A DNA stretch of 44,994 nucleotides from Candidatus Melainabacteria bacterium (GCA_023250095.1 JAHFBI010000004.1:1-44994); one strand, 5' to 3'; shown: positions 1 through 10,000, numbered from the stretch's first letter. The notes: a model not told the origin generated them from the letters alone. A program made the numbers and translations.

Positions 1-305
1 AAGCTGAACGGCTTTCCTGCATCGAGCGAGCTGTCGAACTTTGTCCCATTTGTCAGCCAGCCGGTATAGTGGACGACCACAGTCTGCCCGGGACGGGGTG
101 AAGGACCGTTGCCGGCAATCGTGTCTTTGTATTGAAGCCCGGAAGGGGATTTGATCATCCGGGCGCTATCCGGGCGCTGAGCAAGCAACATGGGCTCAGT
201 GCCGGAGGAAAGCCGTGTCTCGGGCGCAGACAGAGCCTCCTGCGCTGTGAAACTCAAAAGAGCCGAAGACAGAAGAAGCAGAGCTTGACCTGGAATATAT
301 CTCAT
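1..305 (-). CDS. FKBP-type peptidyl-prolyl cis-trans isomerase, N-terminal part, truncated by window edge
   Basis: Reverse-complement translation from ATG at 305: [31 protein letters not shown]...[47 protein letters not shown]; signal-peptide-like start followed by FKBP core motif [18 protein letters not shown]. Absent from ORF track because it is open at the edge. Confidence 0.93.
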   Translation of the reverse strand, partial: MRYIPGQALLLLSSALLSFTAQEALSAPETRLSSGTEPMLLAQRPDSARMIKSPSGLQYKDTIAGNGPSPRPGQTVVVHYTGWLTNGTKFDSSLDAGKPFS

Positions 306-415
306 CGACTTGCGCTCACTTAAGGAACCGACCGGTCAATTATATCCAGTTGAGCCCGGCAACGGCGACGGCCTGATATTCTGTTGGGATAGAGGAAACG
401 AGAAAGTCTTATTAA

Positions 416-1006
416 ATGATCCGACTGCTTATCGTTGACGACCATATTCCAACTCGGGAAGCAGCAGTGAAAGACCTGGCTGCCGATGGCGTTATCCAGG
501 TTGTCGGGCAGGCCGAAACTTCAGATGAGGCGCTCAAGACAGCGCAACAGCTGCTGCCGGATCTTGTCTTGCTGGATCTGCACTTACCTGGCTTGCTGAA
601 TACTTATGACTTGATCAAGAGGCTCAATGCCCTGAAGAATGTCAAGATCGTCATTTATGCCAGCCAGAGCAAGGCTTCCGAAGTGCAAGATCTTCTCGAT
701 GCCGGCGCTGCTGCTTACGTCTTGAAAAGCGACCCTTCTGCTCTCATCCGCATGTCCATTTTGATGGTGTCGCGGGGCTCGCGCAATATTATTTCGCCGG
801 CTTTGCCGCGCAATCTCACCCGGCTGAGTGCTCAGGAGCGCAATATACTTCGCCAGATTACCAAGCGGGGCGGGCTGCCAAAGGCTGCTGAGCGCATGGG
901 CATTTCAGAATTTGATCTCAACCAGATCCTCGAACATCTCACCGAAAAGCTGGAGCTTGAGACTCCGACACATCTGGTGCGATGGGCGAAGAAGCACGGT
1001 TTCTAA
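416..1006 (+). CDS. Response regulator (receiver domain plus HTH-like C-terminus)
   Basis: MIRLLIVDDH...LVLLDLHLPG...VIYAS...YVLKSD receiver motifs; C-terminal LSAQERNILRQITKRGGLPKAAERMGISEFDLNQILEHL resembles a LuxR-type HTH. Confidence 0.88.
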   Translation: MIRLLIVDDHIPTREAAVKDLAADGVIQVVGQAETSDEALKTAQQLLPDLVLLDLHLPGLLNTYDLIKRLNALKNVKIVIYASQSKASEVQDLLDAGAAAYVLKSDPSALIRMSILMVSRGSRNIISPALPRNLTRLSAQERNILRQITKRGGLPKAAERMGISEFDLNQILEHLTEKLELETPTHLVRWAKKHGF

Positions 1007-1124
1007 TAAAGTCTTCCTATTATTTGAGAAACTGAATTTTTGGCAGGTGCCAATCTTAATCTTGCCAGGCTGCAAATGACGGATAATTTCTTTAGACGTT
1101 TGCAGATTGCGTGAGGGAAAAGCC

Positions 1125-1481
1125 ATGGTGAATGTGGTGATGCTTGTCGGTCGCACTGGCAAGGATCCGGAAATGCGTTATTTCGAGTCCGGCCGCGTCA
1201 AGACCACTTTCAGCCTGGCTGTGAACAGACCGACCAAAGAAAAAGAGACGGACTGGTTTGATGTGGAACTCTGGGGACGGCAGGCGGAAGTGGCTGGTGA
1301 ATATGTGCGCAAAGGCAGTTTGATTGGCGTGGAAGGACGCCTGGACTTCAGCCGCTGGACAGATGATGGCGGTGTGCGCCACGTTCGACCATACATACAC
1401 GGCACGAATTTGCGCCTGCTTGGCAGCAAGAAGGATGCCGGCGCCGGCGGCGACTTGTCCCAGCCGGACGATTTCGCTTAA
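1125..1481 (+). CDS. ssb: Single-stranded DNA-binding protein
   Basis: MVNVVMLVGRTGKDPEMRYFESGRVKTTFSLAVNRPTKEKETDWFDVELWGRQAEVAGEYVRKGSLIGVEGRL, classic SSB OB fold; internal ATG at 1125 preferred over the TTG at 1107. Confidence 0.95.
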   Translation: MVNVVMLVGRTGKDPEMRYFESGRVKTTFSLAVNRPTKEKETDWFDVELWGRQAEVAGEYVRKGSLIGVEGRLDFSRWTDDGGVRHVRPYIHGTNLRLLGSKKDAGAGGDLSQPDDFA

Positions 1482-1540
1482 TTTTCGCTGGCTCTTTGCG
1501 TCTTTGCCAGGCAGCAGGACGTCTTTTGTGTTTGAGGCTA

Positions 1541-1577
1541 CGGGAGTCCCGAGTTGGGGCTGAGATCGGAACTCCCG
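1541..1577. other. Intergenic hairpin, 12-bp stem with one mismatch
   Basis: CGGGAGTCCCGA (1541-1552) pairs with TCGGAACTCCCG (1566-1577), loop 13 nt. Confidence 0.5.
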
Positions 1578-1919
1578 CCACGCCACTTTTGTTGAACTGA
1601 GGGCAATCTGGGGCAAGTGCTTGTTTGCGGCTCTCTTTTCTGTAACGACTTGGAAGGGCAAAAAGTTCGACGGTTATTATTAATTGAAGCTCATATACTG
1701 GCTGCCGGTTCTGCCCTTGTCCGGACAAATTTTTGAACTGTTGCTGCTGCCCCTTTCATGACAAGACCTGAGATTGTAGAATTCTTCCTTATTGTGCTGA
1801 AACAAGCGCAGATGCTGGCAATTGTCTTCTTTCCGACGCTGCATAAAGAGCAGTCGACCGGAAAGCAAGCGTCTGGATGACCCTGCGACCGAGAAAAACA
1901 GTATCCGGAGAAGGTTTCA

Positions 1920-3548
1920 ATGGCTGCACGCGACGAATCCCTGAAAAGAGGCAGCGGCGTTTTCGGGCAAGGTGCAGTCGAGCACGCCCAGAACTTTGTC
2001 TTGAAGAGTTTGCCGGGGGCAGCCGGCTGCCAATTGTTTAGTGGCGGCGCAAAGCGCTGGCAGTCCATGTTCGAATCGTTTCCGCTGGGGATATTTGTCA
2101 CTGACCAGCAAGGCCATCTCATCTACGTTAATCCTGCTGCAAAAAAAATGGCCGGATTGCCAGAGGGGCTAGACGCTGAGTTCAACTTCGATGAAATGGT
2201 TTTTTCGCAAGATCTGTCTCAGTTGACCTTGCACTATTTGCGGTGTGTCGCACAGGAGCTGGATTTCTCCACTCAGTTGCCGCTGGTGGGCGCAGGCGGG
2301 AATGTCGTCTGGCTGTCAGTGCACGCATCGCCGCTTAAGGAAGACGGCTGCTTCATCGGTCACATCGGGTCGGTGGAGAACATCACCGACCGTAAACTGG
2401 CTGAAGCGGCGCTTGTGGAGTCCAAGCAGAAAGCGCGCCTGGACGAGCAAAGATTGCAGATGGCTCTGCAGGCTTCCGGTATAGGCATATGGGCGCTGAA
2501 CGTCCAGTCCGGGCAGGTTATCTGGGACGAGCGCATGTACGAGTTGTACGGGGTCAAGAAGGAATCTTATGTCCCTTCGCACGAGAAATTTCTGGAGCTC
2601 CTTCATCCAGATGACCGGGCTCGGGTAGCGTTGGGTGTGGAAACTGCCCTGAGCCAGCTGACTGAGTTTGAGGGCGAATACAGAATTGTTTATGCCGATG
2701 GAAGCATCCATCATTTCGTCACCCGGGGGAAGGTCATACGTGATGCTGCTTTTGAGCCTCAGATAATGACAGGGGCTTGCATTGACATCACCGAGCACAA
2801 GCGGCTCGAAGAGGCCGCCGGACAGGTCCTGATCATGCAAGAGCGGGAAGATTTCATGGCTACGCTTACTCACGACCTGAAGACGCCCTTGCTCAGCGCA
2901 AATCGCTTGCTGGAGATGCTTGCCTCCGGGCAGTCTGGGCTGCTGCTTGAAGAGCAGGCGGATGCGCTGCTCAGGCTGAGAGACAGCAATGACTCCTTGC
3001 TCGTCATGATTCAGGATTTGCTCGAGGTATATCGCTACGAGAAGGGCGCCTATGCCTTGACTTTCCAGAAGACCGATATTCGTGCTCTGCTCGGCTCGGT
3101 GATTCAGGAGTTGACTCCGCTTGCAAAGAGCCGGAGCATCGGGTTCGTGACAGAGATTGCCGGGGACGTCGGTGAGATTTGGCTTGATGTTTCAGCAATC
3201 AAGCGCGTCTTGCTCAACCTTCTGGACAATGCTTTGAAATTCTCTCCTGCCTCTGCGGTGGTCCAGGTGAAAGCGGGCAGCTGCGGAGACCAAATTGTCA
3301 TTCAGGTTGAAGATAGCGGTCCTGGAATTGCCGATGCAGAGAAAATGCGCCTCTTCCAGCGTTTCTCGCAAGGCCCCGAATCCAACCGCTATCGCCCTGG
3401 CGTCGGGCTCGGGCTTTATTTGTGCAAACAAATTGTCGAGGCTCATGGTGGCTCCATCACTTGCAGCAGCAAGCCAGGGGCTGGAGCTGTTTTTGCAGTC
3501 AGGTTCCTGCGGGATTGCGGTCGCCGGGGAGCCGGGGCACAGGATTGA
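1920..3548 (+). CDS. PAS-domain sensor histidine kinase
   Basis: Two PAS-like regions (FPLGIFVTDQQGHLIYVNPAAKKMAG; YELYGVKKESYVPSHEKFLELLHPDDR), HisKA motif FMATLTHDLKTPLLSANRLLEML, HATPase motifs LLNLLDNALKFSP, VEDSGPGI, GVGLGLYLCKQIVEAHGG. Confidence 0.95.
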   Translation: MAARDESLKRGSGVFGQGAVEHAQNFVLKSLPGAAGCQLFSGGAKRWQSMFESFPLGIFVTDQQGHLIYVNPAAKKMAGLPEGLDAEFNFDEMVFSQDLSQLTLHYLRCVAQELDFSTQLPLVGAGGNVVWLSVHASPLKEDGCFIGHIGSVENITDRKLAEAALVESKQKARLDEQRLQMALQASGIGIWALNVQSGQVIWDERMYELYGVKKESYVPSHEKFLELLHPDDRARVALGVETALSQLTEFEGEYRIVYADGSIHHFVTRGKVIRDAAFEPQIMTGACIDITEHKRLEEAAGQVLIMQEREDFMATLTHDLKTPLLSANRLLEMLASGQSGLLLEEQADALLRLRDSNDSLLVMIQDLLEVYRYEKGAYALTFQKTDIRALLGSVIQELTPLAKSRSIGFVTEIAGDVGEIWLDVSAIKRVLLNLLDNALKFSPASAVVQVKAGSCGDQIVIQVEDSGPGIADAEKMRLFQRFSQGPESNRYRPGVGLGLYLCKQIVEAHGGSITCSSKPGAGAVFAVRFLRDCGRRGAGAQD

Positions 3549-3588
3549 CAGTGATTGCTCCTGTCTCTAAGCTTGCCTGTCAGGAGGG

Positions 3589-5211
3589 GTGCACTTGGAT
3601 AACTGGCAGGTCGGCTTTGTCGATTATCTGATAATCCTCCTTTACTTCGGCTTTGTTCTGGGCATCGGCTTTGCTCTGAAAAAGCAGATGGTAAGCAGCG
3701 AAGACTTCTTCCTCTCCGGCAGATCTATTCCCAGCTGGATTACCGGGCTGGCATTTATCTCGGCCAATCTGGGCGCCATCGAGGTGATGGGGATGGCGGC
3801 AAATGGTGCCGAATACGGTGCTATGACTGCCCATTTCTACTGGATTGGTGCTATTCCGGCCATGCTTTTCCTGGCGTTGTTCATGATGCCTTTCTACTAC
3901 GGCTCCAAAATACGCAGCGTGCCCGAATATTTGAAGAGACGCTTCAACGAGCCCACGCGCGCTTTCAATGCGCTTTCCTTTGCGGTCATGACCATTTTGA
4001 TGTCCGGCATTAACATGTATGCCATGGCGCTTGTCTTCAAGCTGCTCCTCAACTGGGACATGTCCGCCTCGATTCTGGTGTCGGCTTCCGTGGTTCTGGC
4101 ATACACGGCTCTGGGCGGGCTTACATCATCCATATATAATGAGGTCTTGCAGTTTTTTTTGATTGTTGCCGGTTTCTTGCCGCTCACCGTGCTCGGGCTA
4201 ACGCACGTGGGTGGCTGGCAGGCTCTCTCCCTCCGGCTGCCTGAAGGCTTCTGCCATCTCTGGGCGCAAACGGCCGGAACAGCCAATCCCATGGGTATCG
4301 ACTGGCTCGGTATTGTTTCCGGGTTGGGCTTCGTGCTCTCTTTCGGGTACTGGTGCACGGACTTTCTGGTTATCCAGAGAGCGCTTGCGGCAGAGAATCT
4401 GGCTGCCGCGCAACGGACGCCTCTGATTGCCGCATTCCCGAAAGTTCTGTTCCCGGCTATCACCATTTTGCCTGGTATGCTGGCCCTTGCTCTCATTCCT
4501 GAACTGGGCAGCAATTCCGACAATTATTCCTACAACCAGGCACTGCCTTTGATGCTCGTCAAATTCTATCCACCTGGCATGCTGGGAGTGGGACTGACTG
4601 CTATGCTCGCCAGCTTCATGTCCGGCATGGCCGGCAATATCACCGCCTTCAATACTGTCTGGACTTACGATATTTATCAAAGCTATATTGCAAAAGGCAA
4701 GAGCGACCGGCACTATCTATGGATAGGCAGGCTTGCCACTGCTTTTGGTATCATAATCAGCATCGCCACCGCTTACCTGGTTATGAGCTTTCAGAGCATC
4801 ATGGACTACATGCAGACGATTTTCTCTTTCTTCAATGCGCCTCTTTTCGCCACTTTCCTTCTGGGCATGTTTTGGAGGAGGACCACGCCATGGGGGGCCT
4901 TCTGGGGACTCGTGTGCGGTACGACCTCAGCTGGGGTTCAGTTCATCCTGATGAACCAGGGCGTCATAAGCTATTGCTCGCCCATGGCGGGAAATTTCTG
5001 GCGCTCCACGATTGCCTGGTGTGTTTGTTTCTTTACGACAATTGCCATTTCTTTTATAACCAGACCCAAGCCTGAATCCGAATTGCAAGGGCTGGTTTGG
5101 GGAACCGGACCGAAAGGCGATACATCTGGCCTGCCCTGGTACAAGCAGCCGACCGTGCTTGCCTGTTTGATCATTGTTGCGACCCTTGCTTGCAATCTGT
5201 TTTTCTGGTGA
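3589..5211 (+). CDS. Sodium:solute symporter (SSS) family transporter
   Basis: ~540 aa polytopic protein; SEDFFLSGRSIPSWITGLAFISANLGAIEVMGMAANGAEYG...is SSS-like; GTG start. Confidence 0.9.
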   Translation: MHLDNWQVGFVDYLIILLYFGFVLGIGFALKKQMVSSEDFFLSGRSIPSWITGLAFISANLGAIEVMGMAANGAEYGAMTAHFYWIGAIPAMLFLALFMMPFYYGSKIRSVPEYLKRRFNEPTRAFNALSFAVMTILMSGINMYAMALVFKLLLNWDMSASILVSASVVLAYTALGGLTSSIYNEVLQFFLIVAGFLPLTVLGLTHVGGWQALSLRLPEGFCHLWAQTAGTANPMGIDWLGIVSGLGFVLSFGYWCTDFLVIQRALAAENLAAAQRTPLIAAFPKVLFPAITILPGMLALALIPELGSNSDNYSYNQALPLMLVKFYPPGMLGVGLTAMLASFMSGMAGNITAFNTVWTYDIYQSYIAKGKSDRHYLWIGRLATAFGIIISIATAYLVMSFQSIMDYMQTIFSFFNAPLFATFLLGMFWRRTTPWGAFWGLVCGTTSAGVQFILMNQGVISYCSPMAGNFWRSTIAWCVCFFTTIAISFITRPKPESELQGLVWGTGPKGDTSGLPWYKQPTVLACLIIVATLACNLFFW

Positions 5212-5214
5212 AAG

Positions 5215-5430
5215 ATGTTCGATCTTCGATTGCCTATTGGATATTTCTTTTTGACAGTGTCCCTGATTCTGGTGGCTTATGGCTTGATATGTCCTGTGGA
5301 AACCCAGTTTGCCGGAGGGAAAATAAATCTCAATCTGGACTGGGGACTGGTAATGGGGCTTTTCGGGCTTTGCATGGCAGCCCTTGCTCACCGGGACAAG
5401 TCCTGCTCCCAAGATAGATTTGATGACTGA
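5215..5430 (+). CDS. Small membrane protein (71 aa)
   Basis: MFDLRLPIGYFFLTVSLILVAYGLICPVE..., two hydrophobic segments; starts 3 bp after the SSS stop. Confidence 0.6.
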   Translation: MFDLRLPIGYFFLTVSLILVAYGLICPVETQFAGGKINLNLDWGLVMGLFGLCMAALAHRDKSCSQDRFDD

Positions 5431-5860
5431 ATATTATGTCTTCCGATTTCTGCCGATTCTTCTGGCTGAGACCATTGTTCTCTGGCGCATGAAATGGGCA
5501 TCGCTTCCGGTGTCGGCTCTGGATGCGCTGCTTATGAATTTTGCTTCTTTCCTCGGACTCATGCTCGGGCTGGGTCCTTACATTACTTCCAATGGACCCT
5601 GGGGACTGACCCTCTTCTGCACATATTCGATTCTCGTGGAAGGTGTCGTGCTTCTGGCTCTGGAGAGACATCCGGCCAGGAAAGTCTGGCTGACTTCAGC
5701 GGCGGCCAATCTGGTGAGCACAGCCATTATCGCTGCCGAAGTTATCTTCTCCGGTGGGCTGAGAGTCCTGCCGGACAATCATGCCTCTGGTCCTGCGTCC
5801 TGGTTGGAAGCAGTGGGCTACCTGGCAAGCCTATTGTTTTGGCTTCAGGCTCTCGTGTGA
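5423..5860 (+). CDS. Small integral membrane protein (~145 aa)
   Basis: ATG at 5423 (MTEYYVFRFLPILLAETIVLW...) overlaps end of preceding ORF; several hydrophobic segments. Confidence 0.6.
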   Translation: MTEYYVFRFLPILLAETIVLWRMKWASLPVSALDALLMNFASFLGLMLGLGPYITSNGPWGLTLFCTYSILVEGVVLLALERHPARKVWLTSAAANLVSTAIIAAEVIFSGGLRVLPDNHASGPASWLEAVGYLASLLFWLQALV

Positions 5861-7111
5861 ATTGAGACAGCTGTCGATGGACTGGCGTACCTCTTTGCCG
5901 AAGGGATCGCTGCGTCTCCATTTCGGGCGGCAATTGAAAAGGCAACACCATGTCAGACCGTTGGCACGTTGTTCGACGAAAGCCCGGCTGCCAGGCAGGC
6001 TGCCGTCCTTGAACAATACTTTGCCTGAGCCTGGTATCTCCTCCACATCAAAGCCCATGGCGAAATAGTTTCGCTTCCCTGCCCAGACAGGCAGTGTAGG
6101 ACGAGCGGACAGAATCTGGCGCAAGTCCTCATTGAGCGGGCTCCTCTTGGGCGATACCAGAGCGTCCACAAAACGCGCGATGTCTGAAGCGCAGGCAATC
6201 CAGCCGAACATGGCAGTGTCGGCCTCAAGATAGGCCCTGCCGTAAGGAGCGCTCACCCGCTTTTCTTCGTCTGGAAAAATGTTGCTGACTTTGCCTTCCC
6301 CGGGATAGCCGTAATAAGTCACTTCTCCCGGCAAGAGGTCAAAGCGGCTCGTAAAGCCTTTAGCAAATCCTCTTATGCCCAGAGGCTCGAGCAGAGCGCA
6401 ACGAGCATATTGATCGTAGTCTTGCCCGCTCAGTTGCTCGATGATTCTGCCGAGAAGCCCATAGCCGAAGTTGCAATAAGAAAAACTCTCGCCTGGCTGG
6501 AAATCCAGGCGACGTCCGAGCACGAACCGAGCCGTTGCCTGAAAGTCTGCCGGCGGAGAAAGTCCTAGACGGCGCGCTGCTGTGTTGATGACTGGCTTGA
6601 GCACCGGGTCGCCGCTGCGGCGCTTGTCCCACCCTGCAGACATATCGAGCAGTTGCTGGACGGTGATGTTGTCAATGCGCTGGTCTTTGCTTTCCTGAGA
6701 AAGAACCGGCCAGTCCTTGAGGAGGTCTTTGAGCCTGTCATTAAGCGCCAGCTTTTTTTCTTGAACGAGCATGAGGACACAAGCAGCAGTGACTGGCTTA
6801 GAGAGGCTGGCAATGCGAAAAAGGCTTTCCGGCTGGACCCTGGACAGTGTTTCCACATCGGCATAACCATAGCCTCGGCTCAGGAGCAGTTGCCCATCCT
6901 TGACGAGTGCCAGTGACGCGCCGGGGATCTGCCATTTGCTCAGGAGCTGCTTCATGGCAGTGTCCAGGCGGGCAAACTCCTCAACATACATGCCGCTTTC
7001 CGGGATATCGGCGGGCTCGATGATCTGCCGACGCGCCATTGCCTGATTGGCCAGAAGCATGGCTCCGACCAGTCCGCCGACCATGGAGATAATTGCTGTC
7101 TTCAGGCGCAT
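5831..7111 (-). CDS. Serine hydrolase, beta-lactamase/penicillin-binding-protein-like family
   Basis: Signal-like N-terminus; SLSK (SxxK) in RIASLSKPVTAACVLMLV, YCN (YxN) in FSYCNFGYGLLGRIIE, IPGASLALVKDGQLLLSRGYGYAD. Confidence 0.9.
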   Translation of the reverse strand: MRLKTAIISMVGGLVGAMLLANQAMARRQIIEPADIPESGMYVEEFARLDTAMKQLLSKWQIPGASLALVKDGQLLLSRGYGYADVETLSRVQPESLFRIASLSKPVTAACVLMLVQEKKLALNDRLKDLLKDWPVLSQESKDQRIDNITVQQLLDMSAGWDKRRSGDPVLKPVINTAARRLGLSPPADFQATARFVLGRRLDFQPGESFSYCNFGYGLLGRIIEQLSGQDYDQYARCALLEPLGIRGFAKGFTSRFDLLPGEVTYYGYPGEGKVSNIFPDEEKRVSAPYGRAYLEADTAMFGWIACASDIARFVDALVSPKRSPLNEDLRQILSARPTLPVWAGKRNYFAMGFDVEEIPGSGKVLFKDGSLPGSRAFVEQRANGLTWCCLFNCRPKWRRSDPFGKEVRQSIDSCLNSHESLKPKQ

Positions 7112-7155
7112 CAGTTGATAGTTCCAGAGGCAGCGCCCTGTGACGGCACGATACC

Positions 7156-7782
7156 TTATCTAGTGCTTGATCTAGTGTTTACGATGTCGAGGTAATAATT
7201 TCGCACTTCCACTGTCTTTGGGTGAATGGGGCGCCCGCTTTCGATAAGATGCTTCAGTCCGCAATTGGTGGCTACGTATATGGCCGCTTCCATGTCGAAT
7301 TTACCATCGAGGTCGAGGGCATCCCATATAGGATCAGTATAATGTCGGGGGCGGCTGTCTTCGAGGCAATCCGCCAGATAAAGGACCTGGGAGAGGGGCG
7401 CCATCGGCACAGCTCCCAGCGTATGTTCGGCAATGGCACTAAGAACTTCTTGATTGCTTATGCCAAGCTCTGCTTTGACAGTGGCAGAGGCTACCGGACC
7501 GTGCAAGAGATGTCCTTGCTTTATCAAGATGTCGTCCAGGGGTATCTGGAATTTTCTGGCGAGATCGACGAGGTCCCTGTCTTTAATCTCCTTGCTGGCG
7601 TCATGCAACCAGCCGGACAGCTCGGCCAGGAAAGTGCTGACGCCGGCTTTGTGGGACAAAGTGCGCGCTGTCGCCACCACGCCTGCCACGTGCTTGAAAC
7701 GTTTTTCCGAAAGGCGCGGGAGCACCCATTGCCGGGCAAAATCCAGGTTTATTTCCTCGGGGACACCGTTTTCTCCAGGCAT
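7156..7782 (-). CDS. yqeK: HD-domain hydrolase, YqeK-like
   Basis: RFKHVAGVVATARTLSHKAG...LSGWLHDASKEIKDRDL...LLHGPVASATVKAELG...AIAEHTLGAVPMAPLSQVLYLADCLEDSR; adjacent to nadD as is common. ATG at 7782 preferred over the long ORF start at 8028, which lies inside nadD. Confidence 0.88.
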   Translation of the reverse strand: MPGENGVPEEINLDFARQWVLPRLSEKRFKHVAGVVATARTLSHKAGVSTFLAELSGWLHDASKEIKDRDLVDLARKFQIPLDDILIKQGHLLHGPVASATVKAELGISNQEVLSAIAEHTLGAVPMAPLSQVLYLADCLEDSRPRHYTDPIWDALDLDGKFDMEAAIYVATNCGLKHLIESGRPIHPKTVEVRNYYLDIVNTRSSTR

Positions 7783-7915
7783 TGTCACTTTCTTCCTATT
7801 TGTCCGGGCGAAGCCTATTTGAGAAAGTTCAGCCCGGCTTCCGGCTCTGATTCTCTCTGGATCTGTTGGCTCGCCGCTGGCTTTTCTGTCAGGGGGACAG
7901 GAGAGCCCTTTCTGC

Positions 7916-8521
7916 CTATAAATAATAACGGTTCGAGAGAAGCACTTGGTTGACCACTGCCGGGACATGGTAGAGCACCGAGGCGCCTGAGCGCAGCCTC
8001 TGGCGGATGACTGAACTTGAGATGTCAACGTGCGGGCAGCGGATCATCTCCAGGTGCGCAATGTCGCTCAGCAGGGATTTAGCGCTGGACGATCCGCTCC
8101 CGGGTGGCTCGGGACGGGATTCTCTCGGAGCTACGAGAATGCGGCAGAGCTGGAAGAGTTCATCTGATTCGTGCCACTGGCAAAGATACTGCACATTGTC
8201 TTCCCCGATGATCAAATTCAGGCGCACTGTCTCCCCGTAAAGCTTGGTTAAATGGCGCAATGTGTCGACAGTGTAAGAAGGGCCCTGGCGATCCAGCTCC
8301 AGGCGTGAGGGTTCGAAAAAAGGGTTCTCGGAGGCAGCGGACTCGACCAGGTGGTGGCGCAGCTCGCCGTCGAGAAGATCCGTGTGCCTGTGCGGCGGGT
8401 TTTTGCTGGTTACAAGAAGGATTTTCTCAAGGTTGAACTGATCGCGGGCGGATTCAGCCATAAGCAGATGTCCCCAGTGAATGGGGTTGAAAGTTCCACA
8501 GAAAACGCCAAGGTCTTTCAA
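7916..8521 (-). CDS. nadD: Nicotinate-nucleotide adenylyltransferase
   Basis: LGVFCGTFNPIHWGHLLMAESARDQFNLEKILLVTSKNPPHR and VDISSSVIRQRLRSG, characteristic NadD motifs. Confidence 0.95.
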   Translation of the reverse strand: MKDLGVFCGTFNPIHWGHLLMAESARDQFNLEKILLVTSKNPPHRHTDLLDGELRHHLVESAASENPFFEPSRLELDRQGPSYTVDTLRHLTKLYGETVRLNLIIGEDNVQYLCQWHESDELFQLCRILVAPRESRPEPPGSGSSSAKSLLSDIAHLEMIRCPHVDISSSVIRQRLRSGASVLYHVPAVVNQVLLSNRYYL

Positions 8522-9747
8522 AGCTTTCCTTCACCTGGTTCTGAATCCCACTGCCTTAGATCGGAGGGGGTGATGTGGCGAGTGTAAATGCGAGGCATGC
8601 GGGCTCTCAGGCGGCAACAAAGTTCATATGTCACGGTATCGAGCAAGTTGGCCCAGGTAGAAAGATAAAGTGTCGTCTCGGCCGTCCATCTGCGATCAAT
8701 GTTTCCCGGGTGACAACCGGTGTCGGCACCGATTAAAGTTACCACGTCGCCTTCCTGTGCCTCCTCAACGTCGGTGATGTCGAAGAGCATCTGGTCCATG
8801 CTGATGAGTCCAATCTGCTGGACTTTCATGCCGTGCAAGAGTCCGGAGATACGGTTGGAAAGACCGCGGTCTATGCCGTCGCCGTAGCCTATGGGGATGG
8901 AGGCGATGCGGCTTCGGCGTTGAGCCGTCCATGTCTGGCTGTAGCCTACCGATTCGCCCGCTTCGATGTCCTGCATGTGGTTGATGCGCCCGCGCACGGA
9001 CATGGCTGGCTTCACCACCGGCGATACCTGGCGTGGCTCGAGCCCATAGAGGATCAGCCCAGGGCGCACCATATCATGGTGTGTCTCCGGGAACAATCTG
9101 GTGGCATCTCCCGAGGACAGGTGGGCCAGGTCGACGACTGCCCCGAGTTCCCTTACTTTTGCCAGAATCTCCTGAAAACAGTCGTTCTGCCTGGCGGTCA
9201 TTGCTGCCTCGTCGGCTTTGGCTAGATGGCTGAAGACTCCGGCAAGCCTGATCATTGGACGGTCGAGCAGGTTAGCCAGTGTTTCCGGGACTCTGGAGGG
9301 CGCAACGCCCAGCCTGTGCATGCCGGTGTCGACCTTCAAATGAACGCTTGCGACCTTTTGAGTTTGCAGGGCAGCTTCTTCGATGTCCTTTATCTGCGAG
9401 GCGGACGTAACGGTTAACTGGAGGTCGGACTCGATGGCGGTTGCCAGCGCCCAGGATGGGCACGGGCTCAGCAACAAGATTGGTTCCTTGACACTGGCGC
9501 CTCGCAGCTGGCAGCCCTCGTCGACGGAAGCGACGCCGAACCAGTTGGCTCCGGAGGCAGCCAGCACTTCGGCTGTGCCAACCGCCCCGTGGCCGTATGC
9601 ATCGCTCTTCACAACCGCCATGATTTTTGTGCCAGGCTTCAGCCAGGAAGCAATCAAGGCGATGTTGTGCTCGATGGCTCCCAGATCAACTTCTACCCAG
9701 GCATCTCGGCGGACCGAAGCGATAATCGGTTGGCGGGATGCAAGCAT
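8518..9747 (-). CDS. alr: Alanine racemase
   Basis: WVEVDLGAIEHNIALIASWLKPGTKIMAVVKSDAYGHGAVGTAEVL (PLP lysine motif), SIPIGYGDGIDRGLSN; 4-bp overlap with nadD. Confidence 0.96.
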   Translation of the reverse strand: MLASRQPIIASVRRDAWVEVDLGAIEHNIALIASWLKPGTKIMAVVKSDAYGHGAVGTAEVLAASGANWFGVASVDEGCQLRGASVKEPILLLSPCPSWALATAIESDLQLTVTSASQIKDIEEAALQTQKVASVHLKVDTGMHRLGVAPSRVPETLANLLDRPMIRLAGVFSHLAKADEAAMTARQNDCFQEILAKVRELGAVVDLAHLSSGDATRLFPETHHDMVRPGLILYGLEPRQVSPVVKPAMSVRGRINHMQDIEAGESVGYSQTWTAQRRSRIASIPIGYGDGIDRGLSNRISGLLHGMKVQQIGLISMDQMLFDITDVEEAQEGDVVTLIGADTGCHPGNIDRRWTAETTLYLSTWANLLDTVTYELCCRLRARMPRIYTRHITPSDLRQWDSEPGEGKL

Positions 9748-10000
9748 TAGTAATTTCTCGAAATCTGAGCTGGTTGAAAAGCTTGATAGGCTAGAACTTT
9801 ATGCTAGCATGGGCACATTCGTAGTCATCAGGTAGTCGTGGAAGTCCTTTCAATCAGGACTGGAAGCACTCGGATGCATCTCTTTAGCATATCAATGCAA
9901 GGCTTTGCGCCGAACCGGTCGCTCCAGATGGTTCCATGGCTAAATGCTTCATTACGGTGGAGTCTCTGGTCATTCCGGTGAATCTGGGAGTTGAAGCACT

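Noticed and set aside
7783-8028. N-terminal extension of the YqeK ORF
   Set aside because: Overlaps nadD and carries non-homologous sequence; internal ATG at 7782 gives the expected protein start.
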